Part shown: positions 1 to 5,518 of the stretch, in pieces
How positions within the stretch are numbered: the stretch's first letter is position 1
Layout: every line of letters starts with the position of its first letter
The notes under the pieces: generated by a model
Told to the model about the DNA's origin: nothing
The model's input: only the letters and a program-made list of their open reading frames with translations
Database searches by the model: none
Position numbers and translations under genes: made by a program
DNA from: an uncultured Alphaproteobacteria bacterium
GTDB taxonomy: Bacteria > Pseudomonadota > Alphaproteobacteria > Caulobacterales > Parvularculaceae
DNA: 5,518 nucleotides
Assembly: GCA_938003575.1 (NCBI GenBank)
Contig: CALKYG010000258.1
Span: 1-5,518 of the forward strand
Reading direction: 5' to 3'

Positions 1-553
1 GGCCGCCCTCGTAAAAGACGTGCCGGTTCGCCGCCGCCGCCGCCGGCAGCAGCGCCGCCGCGCTTTCGGACGGGCCGGCCGAAAGGAGTTTCCTCGCGCC
101 GCCCGCGCCGAGGAAATGCGCCGCGTAAAGTTCCGCCGCGTCGACAGCCCGCCCGAGCGCCTTTTCGAGCGCCGTCCTGTTTTCGCGGGCCAGTTCGCCG
201 GCCAGAGCCGCGGCTTTTTCCGGATCGAATCTGAGATCGAGAATTTCACGGCGCCGCGCTTCGTTCGCCACTGAAAGCTTTCCGTCCGGTCCGGTCTCAA
301 TGTCGGCTGCGTATCGGCTGAGCCCATGCGCGGCGCCGTATTTCCGGACGGCCTCTAGCCAGGTCTGTTCAATAAACTGGAAAAGGCCGGCCGCGCTCGA
401 CGTTTGCGCCTTCGCATCGGGATTGAGCGAGCTTTCCCGCGCCGCGACGCGATAAAGATAGTCGAAACCGACGCCTGTCGCTTCCGATGCGCGCTTCAGC
501 GCGCTCGACACCGCAGCATGCGCGAATGTCGCTGAATGGATGGCGTCTGTCAT
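1..553 (-). CDS. Lytic transglycosylase, SLT-like domain (3' end beyond window)
   Basis: Predicted murein lytic transglycosylase that would cleave the MurNAc-GlcNAc bond of peptidoglycan. The frame is open through the left edge, so 184 codons are visible and the C-terminus is missing. The SLT core is near the N-terminus: ARESSLNP (residues 38-45) holds the likely catalytic Glu40, followed by SSAAGLFQF (52-60), the counterpart of the family's GLMQ/GLFQ motif. Further on, YAAHFLGAGGA (143-153) and ANRHVFYE (175-182) match what I recall of alphaproteobacterial phage-type transglycosylases. There is no obvious signal peptide, so export may depend on the holin encoded two genes upstream. The ATG at 553-551 has AGAGG ten bases upstream (568-564). 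A GTG at 562-560 is in frame but too close to that site. It lies 43 bp after thiO on the same strand, probably in one operon. Family call is secure; the physiological role (lysis, GTA release or cell-wall remodelling) is inferred. Confidence 0.88.
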   Translation of the reverse strand, partial: MTDAIHSATFAHAAVSSALKRASEATGVGFDYLYRVAARESSLNPDAKAQTSSAAGLFQFIEQTWLEAVRKYGAAHGLSRYAADIETGPDGKLSVANEARRREILDLRFDPEKAAALAGELARENRTALEKALGRAVDAAELYAAHFLGAGGARKLLSAGPSESAAALLPAAAAANRHVFYEGG

Positions 554-596
554 TTCACGCACGCCTCTGATTGTGAAAAACGCTCGCAGAACATAG

Positions 597-1700
597 TCAA
601 GAAACTCCTAATTTGATGAAACGCGCCGCGGAGAATGCGGCGTCGGGAGCCGGTCCGCCGTCGAGAACAATCGCTGCGACAGCGCGCGCGGTCGCAGGCG
701 CCAGCAAAACGCCGTTGCGATAGTGGCCGAGCGCGTGAAAGAGCCCCTTCGGTCCTTCCGGCGACGCGCCGATAATCGGCGCGCCGTCAGGCGTCGCCGG
801 CCTCAGCCCGGCCCAGCGCTCGATTTCGCGGGCGCGGGCGAGCTTTGGAAAGGCTGCGATCGCGCCGCGCCTCAAGGCGTCGACGCGCGCGCCGTCGGCG
901 TTGAGCGACCAGTCCCGTCTCACTTCGGTCGCGCCGATGATGATGCGCCCGTCTGATTTCGGGCAAAGATAGGCGCGCGAAGTGCGAACGACGCGACGCG
1001 GGGAGCCTTCATTTCTCGCGAGCGCGAGCGCTTCTCCCTTGACGGGAAAAACGGCGCCGTCCGGCAAGGGCGTGAGGCCGTCAATCCTGGCGCCGGTTGC
1101 GATGACGACATTCGGCGCGCCGAGACGTTCACCGGTGTCGAGCATGACCCCGCAGACTTTGCCGCGCTCTGACAGGATCGAAGTCGCCCGCTTTCCCAAT
1201 ACGAGTTCGCCGCCGTCTGCGGCGAACGCGGCGCGCAGCGCTTTCAGCGTCTTGCGCGGATCGACCTGACCGTCGGCGGCCGCGCGCCAGGCGCCCTTTA
1301 CGTCGGGCGACAGCGACGGCTCCAGTTCGAGCGCTTCCTTCCTGTCGATCCATTCGCCGCCCTCGTTATCGCGGTCGAATATCGCCGCATCTTCCTCGTC
1401 GAATACGGCTGAAAGAATTCCCGACCCGTCAAAGTCGATTTCAACGCCGCTGCGCTCTTCAAGAAGCGGCGCGCACTGTCGCCACGCGAGAAGGCTCGCC
1501 ATGCTGAAAGCCGCCAGCGCTTCGCCAGACTTGTGCAGCGTGCGTTCGAATGACGGCGCCAGCATGCCGGCGGCGGCCGTCGTCGCGGCGGGGCCGCCCG
1601 AATCGACGGCGGCGACGCGCGCATTCGACCTGGCGAGCGTCCAGGCGGTCATGAGGCCGACGACGCCGCCTCCGACAATGATGACGTCCGCGCGCCGCAA
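597..1700 (-). CDS. thiO: Glycine oxidase ThiO (FAD-dependent DAO family)
   Basis: Predicted flavoenzyme that oxidises glycine to the imine (iminoacetate/glyoxylate) with release of H2O2, supplying the thiazole branch of thiamine synthesis in the cytoplasm. The 367-aa length is normal for the family. The N-terminal Rossmann motif VGGGVVG (9-15) is followed by Asp33 at the end of the second strand, expected to bind the FAD ribose. AAGMLAP (43-49) is a typical ThiO segment. Near the C-terminus are GLRPATPDGAPIIG (298-311) and GHYRNGVLLAPATA (325-338). Arg300 and Arg328 correspond to the active-site arginines of Bacillus glycine oxidase. The start is TTG at 1700-1698, directly after the TAA of the holin gene, with GGAGG eight bases upstream. 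No other thiamine gene (thiS, thiG, thiE, thiC) is visible; the gene sits between holin and transglycosylase genes. A related FAD amino-acid oxidase or dehydrogenase of different specificity is the main alternative. Confidence 0.88.
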   Translation of the reverse strand: MRRADVIIVGGGVVGLMTAWTLARSNARVAAVDSGGPAATTAAAGMLAPSFERTLHKSGEALAAFSMASLLAWRQCAPLLEERSGVEIDFDGSGILSAVFDEEDAAIFDRDNEGGEWIDRKEALELEPSLSPDVKGAWRAAADGQVDPRKTLKALRAAFAADGGELVLGKRATSILSERGKVCGVMLDTGERLGAPNVVIATGARIDGLTPLPDGAVFPVKGEALALARNEGSPRRVVRTSRAYLCPKSDGRIIIGATEVRRDWSLNADGARVDALRRGAIAAFPKLARAREIERWAGLRPATPDGAPIIGASPEGPKGLFHALGHYRNGVLLAPATARAVAAIVLDGGPAPDAAFSAARFIKLGVS

Positions 1701-2270
1701 TTATTTTTCCTCCGGTTTTTTGACGCCGCTCAGCAATAACGTCTTTTCGCGCGATCCGGCGGAAGAACCGAAGAAATAGTTCACGACGGCGGCGGTCATC
1801 GTCGCAAGCGCGCCCAGCATGATTGAAAATTCCGCCTCTGCTCCGGCCGGCAACGTACGTGCGACCATCGCCGCGAGCGTCACGAAAAAGCCGGCGACAA
1901 TAAGCGCGCCGAGAATCGAGGGCGTCCAGTCCTGCATTTTCTGCTGTCGGTCGCGTGCGTTCGCGCGATCGCCGGCGTCTATCCGCTCCTCGTCGAGAGC
2001 CGCGCGCCGCAGGGCGAGGCGAAACTCGTTTTCCGCCTGCTTCAGCGCCGCCACCTGCTCAAGGCTCGCACCCTCAAGCGCTTCCGCCAGCGCTTCCTCG
2101 GACGCTTCCTCCTTACCGAAGATCGCCCTTGCGATCGCGCCGACCGCGGCGCCGGCAAGCGGGCCGCCCAGCTGTTCGGCGATTTTTGGCGCCGTCTTGG
2201 CGACAGCCTTTTTCAGCCTTTTCCTCACCGCGGATCCGGCTTCCTCAGATTTTACCTGCGTGGTCAACAA
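1701..2270 (-). CDS. Holin, GTA_holin_3TM-like
   Basis: Predicted inner-membrane holin resembling the Pfam family 'holin of 3TMs, for gene-transfer release', which lets a muralytic enzyme reach the periplasm. In this 189-aa product I see a basic N-terminus, a Gly/Ala-rich weakly hydrophobic stretch (about 32-51, LGGPLAGAAVGAIA), a charged helical region containing LKQAENEF (76-83) and DRANARDRQ (101-109), then two clear membrane helices (about 117-139 and 147-167). The C-terminal YFFGSSAGSREK (165-176) is characteristic of this family as I recall it. The tail is basic and acidic. No ATG is available: the frame is closed by a stop upstream and begins TTG-TTG. AGGGAGG lies two bases from the first TTG and five from the second (2267-2265), so the second may be the true start. 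It is first in an apparent operon with thiO and a lytic transglycosylase. The family is fairly sure; whether it belongs to a GTA, a prophage remnant or a host function is not shown. Confidence 0.82.
   Translation of the reverse strand: MLTTQVKSEEAGSAVRKRLKKAVAKTAPKIAEQLGGPLAGAAVGAIARAIFGKEEASEEALAEALEGASLEQVAALKQAENEFRLALRRAALDEERIDAGDRANARDRQQKMQDWTPSILGALIVAGFFVTLAAMVARTLPAGAEAEFSIMLGALATMTAAVVNYFFGSSAGSREKTLLLSGVKKPEEK
1709..1713 (-). promoter_or_regulatory. Shine-Dalgarno GGAGG for thiO inside the holin 3' end
   Basis: On the minus strand GGAGG lies within the last codons of the holin gene (encoding ...KPEEK), eight bases before the TTG of thiO. The site decides the thiO start, since no ATG occurs there. 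The abutting TAA-TTG junction suggests translational coupling of thiO to the holin. Confidence 0.75.
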
Positions 2271-2272
2271 TG

Positions 2273-2279
2273 CCTCCCT
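2273..2279 (-). promoter_or_regulatory. Shine-Dalgarno AGGGAGG for the holin gene
   Basis: AGGGAGG on the minus strand precedes the tandem TTG codons of the holin frame. Its spacing is two bases to the first TTG and five to the second, which favours the second TTG as the initiation codon. No ATG is present in this part of the frame. Confidence 0.65.
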
Positions 2280-2307
2280 GCTGCGTGGCGCGGTTCAAGA
2301 CAGCAAG

Positions 2308-2367
2308 CATGATAAGGCCACCGCGAAGGTGTGGGATAAGTAGGGGGATAACTAGGGGGATAACTTT
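2308..2367. repeat. 12-bp-period GATAA array in the divergent intergenic region
   Basis: Two perfect, adjacent copies of TAGGGGGATAAC occupy 2341-2352 and 2353-2364. They are preceded in register by a degenerate copy GTGTGGGATAAG (2329-2340). The GATAA core begins at 2311, 2335, 2347 and 2359, all multiples of 12 apart, and a weaker GCGAA occupies the missing slot at 2323. The array lies 41 to 100 bases from the holin start and about 145 bases before the antiporter start. On the minus strand the units read GTTATCCCCCTA. A protein-binding array controlling one or both divergent transcripts is a reasonable inference; the binding protein is unknown. Confidence 0.6.
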
Positions 2368-2510
2368 GATCGGCCAGTCTACTCGTCTGATTTCATTACA
2401 TATTGTTCATCCCAAAAAAAGTTTGCGCAGCGCGGCGGATCAATTCAGAGTTGAACCGTAAACCGGCTCCGGGCTGACGGCGGGCCGGCGATTTCACCAA
2501 GGCTCAGGTC

Positions 2511-3731
2511 ATGGGTTGGCTGGCACTTCTGGCGGCGTTAAGCGCGATTCCGCATCTTGCTTCGACAAGATTTGCGCGCACCGCCGCAGCGGCCCCGGCG
2601 CTGGTGATCGCCGCCGGCGTCTCAACAGCGATCCTGTTCGGCCTCATCAAAGCTCCCCAGCCGCCGGCTGACTGGATCGCGTTGTCGGCCAAGGCCGGCC
2701 TCGCCATTCTCGGCTTTTCTTCGGCGGCGCAATTGCGGGTCAGCCGCCTAGCCCGACAGTGCCCGTCGTCGTTCCGCCTTACCTGCGGCGGGGCCCCGAT
2801 CTATTTTGTGGCCTGCTCACTCGCGGCCTTCGTCATGTTGCCGCAGCTCTCAATACCGTCTGCAATGCTTGTCGGCGGCGCCTTGATGCTGAATGGCGCA
2901 GCGTTTGACCGCCGCGCGGTCGTCAACACGCCGGCGCCGGCGGCGATCAAGGCGGCGGTCCGCAACGAAAGCGCAGCGATCATCGCACTCGGCATTCCTG
3001 TCGCTGTCCTGCTCTCGGCGAATGCGACCGTTTCCAGTCCGGACGAGCCGGCGCTCGGTCCCCTGATGACCGCTTCTTTCGCCGTTCTGAAAGGCTTCGC
3101 GTTCGGGGGCGCCGCCGGGCTCGCCGCCAGTTACGCCGGCGCGTGGTATCGTCGGCGGACTTTGCAGCAGCGCGCGCTCGACGGGCAATTCGCCATTCTG
3201 GCGGGAGTCTTCATGTTCATCGCCGGTCCGTCTTTTGGTTGCGATCCGATTGTGGCGGCGACATCGGCCGGGCTCCTCTGGGGAGAACAGACAACAGCCT
3301 CCGCAACGACCCGTCTGAGGATTAGGCGCTATGTCGATCGTGCGGTCATCCCGATCGCGTATTTCGGTTTCGGCGCCGTCCTGATGAGCCGCATTTTCCA
3401 GGCGGACATGCTTGCGATCGTGTTCGCACTCGCTGCGGTGACGATCATGCGAGCGGGACCACGCCTCGCCATCCTGCAAACGCCGGTCCTGCCGAAGGAA
3501 AGCCAGATGTTTCTCGCCTGGTTCGGCGGCGCGCCCGGCGCGGCTTCCGCTCTGTTCGTCATGACTTTGATCGGCAACCCCGCACTGATCGATGCGGACG
3601 CCGTCCTGACCATTTCTACGCTCGCCGTTCTCTTCGGCGTCGCCGCCGCGCGCCTGACCTCACGGCCGCTGGCCCGCCTTTATATCCGCCAGTCGGCGCT
3701 CGCCCGTCAGCGACGGGCCTGGGCCGGCTGA
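2511..3731 (+). CDS. Cation:proton antiporter, CPA/PF00999-like
   Basis: Predicted inner-membrane monovalent cation/H+ exchanger. The 406-aa product is almost wholly hydrophobic, with about twelve candidate membrane helices and no cytoplasmic regulatory tail; it is close to the length of a bare exchanger domain. Family landmarks I can align by eye are GGALMLNGAAFDRRAV (122-137, position of the usual GAxLAPTDPV), AAVRNESAAIIALGIPV (148-164, position of GExxxNDG), DPIVAATSAGLLWGE (245-259, the 'SGFLAVFVAGLLLG' helix) and LAWFGGAPGAAS (335-346, the WFGPRGLAS motif). The Asn-Asp pair of helix 5 is not conserved, although Glu153 remains. The ATG at 2511 is preceded by only weak purine matches (AAGG at 2499-2502, CAGG at 2506-2509). 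It is transcribed divergently from the holin operon and is followed after 90 bp by the coiled-coil gene. Ion specificity cannot be told, and altered or lost transport is possible. Confidence 0.8.
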   Translation: MGWLALLAALSAIPHLASTRFARTAAAAPALVIAAGVSTAILFGLIKAPQPPADWIALSAKAGLAILGFSSAAQLRVSRLARQCPSSFRLTCGGAPIYFVACSLAAFVMLPQLSIPSAMLVGGALMLNGAAFDRRAVVNTPAPAAIKAAVRNESAAIIALGIPVAVLLSANATVSSPDEPALGPLMTASFAVLKGFAFGGAAGLAASYAGAWYRRRTLQQRALDGQFAILAGVFMFIAGPSFGCDPIVAATSAGLLWGEQTTASATTRLRIRRYVDRAVIPIAYFGFGAVLMSRIFQADMLAIVFALAAVTIMRAGPRLAILQTPVLPKESQMFLAWFGGAPGAASALFVMTLIGNPALIDADAVLTISTLAVLFGVAAARLTSRPLARLYIRQSALARQRRAWAG

Positions 3732-3821
3732 AGCCGGACGACCATCTGGGAGTTTCCACAGCCGGAATTGGCCTTGTGAGCAATTTGGGCTATTGCGGGC
3801 GCTTGAGCGCTAGGCGAGGTC

Positions 3822-5518
3822 ATGTCGAATTCAGCCGAGATTACAGACCCTTCCCGGAAGGGAGTCAGCGCTGACCGTCATGTCGGCCGTTCCAAGGTGC
3901 GATTTCAGGGCATCGTTGAATCGGAAGAGGACCAAGCGGCTGCCGAATTCTCGAGCTTTGAGGCATGGGCGGCGGCGTCGGTCGGCGGCCCGAGCCGGCA
4001 GGCGGCGCGGCTCGGCCGCGAACTCTATTTCGCCGCGCGTTTCCTCGCCGTCTTCTTGTTTTGCCTTTTCCTCGTCGGCTGGCCGGCGATGGCGACATTC
4101 GGCTATTGGCATGAAGTCGGTTCGCTGAAGGGCTTCCGGCTCGGCATGGCCTTCGGCGATATTTCCTTCGTCGTCGGTCTGGTCGTGGCGCCTTGCCTCT
4201 GGCTCCTCGGCTACCTCGCCCTTCACATCATGACCATGATCAGCCGGTCAGAGGCTGTTGCGCTGTCGGCGCAGCAATTGCTGCGCCCGGATCAGGCTGC
4301 GATCGACAACGTACAAACCGTCGGTACGGTCGTGCGCGGCCAGATGGAGGCGTTGAGCGCCGGGGTCGATGATGCGCTGATCCGTCTCGCGTCCGCTGAA
4401 GCGATGATCAGGCAGCACGTCGGCGCCATCGAACACGCGGGCGCCGCCGTTGAAAGCCGCACGTCGAGCGCCGCCGAGCGCGTTGCGCAAGAGCGCGCGC
4501 GGCTCATTGATCTCACCGAAACGCTGAACGCCCGCGCCGACGATTTTGCGACAGCGATCGCAGAGAAGGCGCAAGCGAATATCGCCGCCTTCGAGCGCGC
4601 TGACGGGGCTGCCTCCGCCGCTGAGCAGCGTCTTGAAGACAGGCTGTTGCGCCTTGAAGCGGCGGCGCAGCGTGCGCTCATGAGCTTTGAAGCGCTCTCA
4701 CGGGCGCTCGCTGAGGCTGACGAGCACATGCGCGCCACCTCCGGCTCGATTGAAAATTCGGCAAACGACGTCAAGCGCGCCAGCGAGCTTGCATCGCGAA
4801 TCGCGGACGCCGCCGCCGAGTCCGCGGCGCGAAACGCCGCCAATGTCGGGATGTTTTCAAGTCAGGCGGCCGAACGCGCCAAGAAGGCCGCCGATGAGGC
4901 GATCGAAATTGCGCGCCTTGAAGCCGAAAGAGCGTCTGAAGCGGCAATCGAATTCACGACCCGCGAGGCCAGGCGAGTCACCGAAGCCGCCGCCCGCGCC
5001 ATTGAAGACGTACAGGCGGCGACGAAAGGCGCCGTCGAGTCTGCGGCCTATGACGCCGACAAGGCCGCATCCGCCGCAAAGCTGGTGTCTGACGCCGCGC
5101 GCCTCGCCTCCGCCGCGGCGCGCGACGCCTCTGAAGAGGTGAAAAAGGCGAGCGAGTTTGCCAAGAAGAACGCAGACGACGCGCTCGGGTTTACGGAAGC
5201 GGCGACCGAGCGCGTCGCCCAGCGCAACCAGGAGCTTGCGAACGCTCGCGCATCGCTTGAGGCCGAGAACGCGCGGCTTGAATCGCTGATCGACGAACAG
5301 CGCCGCCGCGCGGACCGGCTCGCCGAAGCGATCGCTACGCAAACCGAGCGCCTGTCGAAACTTGCGGAGAACCAGCTGCGCGAACAGGAAGCGGCGGCGC
5401 GGCTTGCGGAAGCGCAGGCGGCCATCCAGAAATCCCGCGCGGCCGATCAGGAACGCGCCGCGAGGGCCGAGACCGAAGCAAGAGCGAAAGCGGAAGCGGA
5501 ACGGGCGGCGAAAGCCGA
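3822..5518 (+). CDS. Two-TM long coiled-coil protein, TipN-like architecture (3' end beyond window)
   Basis: Membrane-anchored coiled-coil protein of unproven function. The frame is open from the ATG at 3822 to the right edge, giving 565 complete codons. Residues 1-67 form a polar N-terminus that includes SSFEAWAAAS (44-53). Two hydrophobic segments follow (about 69-95 and 108-139), with a short loop between. From about 145 onward the protein is Ala/Glu/Arg-rich, helical and nearly free of proline, reading as a long coiled coil to the window end. Part of it (about 364-462) seems to follow an 11-residue rather than 7-residue rhythm. An N-terminal TM pair plus a very long coiled coil is the layout of the Caulobacter polarity factor TipN; this is an architectural comparison, not a confirmed homology. 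Alternatives are a chemoreceptor-like or scaffold protein, but no HAMP or signalling hairpin motif was seen. The start is preceded by AGG and GAGG within ten bases, and a TGA closes the frame at 3804-3806. Confidence 0.75.
   Translation, partial: MSNSAEITDPSRKGVSADRHVGRSKVRFQGIVESEEDQAAAEFSSFEAWAAASVGGPSRQAARLGRELYFAARFLAVFLFCLFLVGWPAMATFGYWHEVGSLKGFRLGMAFGDISFVVGLVVAPCLWLLGYLALHIMTMISRSEAVALSAQQLLRPDQAAIDNVQTVGTVVRGQMEALSAGVDDALIRLASAEAMIRQHVGAIEHAGAAVESRTSSAAERVAQERARLIDLTETLNARADDFATAIAEKAQANIAAFERADGAASAAEQRLEDRLLRLEAAAQRALMSFEALSRALAEADEHMRATSGSIENSANDVKRASELASRIADAAAESAARNAANVGMFSSQAAERAKKAADEAIEIARLEAERASEAAIEFTTREARRVTEAAARAIEDVQAATKGAVESAAYDADKAASAAKLVSDAARLASAAARDASEEVKKASEFAKKNADDALGFTEAATERVAQRNQELANARASLEAENARLESLIDEQRRRADRLAEAIATQTERLSKLAENQLREQEAAARLAEAQAAIQKSRAADQERAARAETEARAKAEAERAAKA

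Larger units (their letters stand above)
2271..2510. promoter_or_regulatory. Divergent intergenic region between holin operon and antiporter gene
   Basis: This 240-bp region separates the minus-strand lysis operon from the plus-strand antiporter gene and must hold promoters for at least the leftward operon. Besides the 12-bp repeat array it contains an AT-richer patch at about 2386-2422 (with an A7 run at 2414-2420) that stands out from the GC-rich surroundings. I could not identify convincing -35/-10 pairs, a LexA-type box or a full TTAA-N7-TTAA CtrA site. No small ORF with credible coding character was found in it. Confidence 0.5.

Noticed and set aside
20..274. Plus-strand Arg-rich ORF of 84 codons at the left edge
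   Set aside because: Antisense to the transglycosylase gene, whose motifs are clear on the minus strand; composition is that of a shadow frame.
1819..2343. Plus-strand ORF of 174 codons opposite the holin gene
   Set aside because: Low-complexity Ser/Ala/Arg-rich translation antisense to the holin; its open frame is explained by the codon bias of the real gene.
2329..2364. Possible DnaA boxes (TTATCC on the minus strand) suggesting a replication origin
   Set aside because: The units read TTATCCCCC or TTATCCCAC and lack the TTATCCACA ending. No AT-rich unwinding region or origin-linked gene accompanies them.
2850..3479. Long minus-strand ORF of 209 codons opposite the antiporter gene
   Set aside because: Its product is Arg/Glu/Asp-rich with no recognisable domain and lies wholly antisense to a well-supported membrane protein; this is typical of shadow frames in GC-rich coding DNA.
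3724..3737. Small inverted repeat CCGGCT-GA-AGCCGG over the antiporter stop codon as a terminator
   Set aside because: The stem is 5-6 bp with a tiny loop and no following T tract, so it is too weak to call a terminator.
3732..3821. Promoter for the coiled-coil gene in the 90-bp gap
   Set aside because: TTGGCC and TTGTGA could serve as -35 elements, but no acceptable -10 is found at the right spacing, so read-through from the antiporter gene cannot be distinguished from a separate promoter.
4292..4843. Minus-strand ORF of 183 codons opposite the coiled-coil gene
   Set aside because: Ser/Ala-rich product that mirrors the Ala/Glu/Arg coiled coil; no start context or domain supports it.

Overview
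The window looks like a piece of an alphaproteobacterial chromosome. It is GC-rich, with G/C-heavy third positions and long antisense shadow ORFs. The strongest taxonomic hints are a holin resembling the three-TM gene-transfer-agent holin family and a large two-TM coiled-coil protein with the architecture of the polarity factor TipN. Together these suggest a Caulobacterales, Hyphomonadaceae or Parvularculaceae-like bacterium, which is an inference. No rRNA, tRNA, CRISPR array or insertion sequence was seen.

Left half (1-2270, minus strand): three co-directional genes that look like one operon. In transcription order they are a GTA/phage-type holin (2270-1701), a glycine oxidase ThiO (1700-597) and an SLT-type lytic transglycosylase (553 to beyond position 1). 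The holin stop codon directly abuts the thiO start codon. A strong Shine-Dalgarno for thiO lies inside the holin 3' end, and both genes start with TTG. The holin and transglycosylase are a plausible export-and-lysis pair, so a thiamine-pathway amine oxidase between them is the oddest feature of the layout.

Centre (2271-2510): a 240-bp divergent intergenic region. It carries a 12-bp-period array of GATAA-containing units at about 2308-2367, on the upstream side of the lysis operon. It could be a regulatory binding array, but the binding factor is unknown.

Right half (2511-5518, plus strand): a CPA-family (PF00999-like) cation:proton antiporter whose usual TM5 Asn-Asp motif appears to be replaced. 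After a 90-bp gap comes the first 565 codons of an Ala/Glu/Arg-rich coiled-coil protein anchored by two N-terminal membrane segments. It runs off the right edge. No functional link between these genes and the left operon is evident from the sequence.
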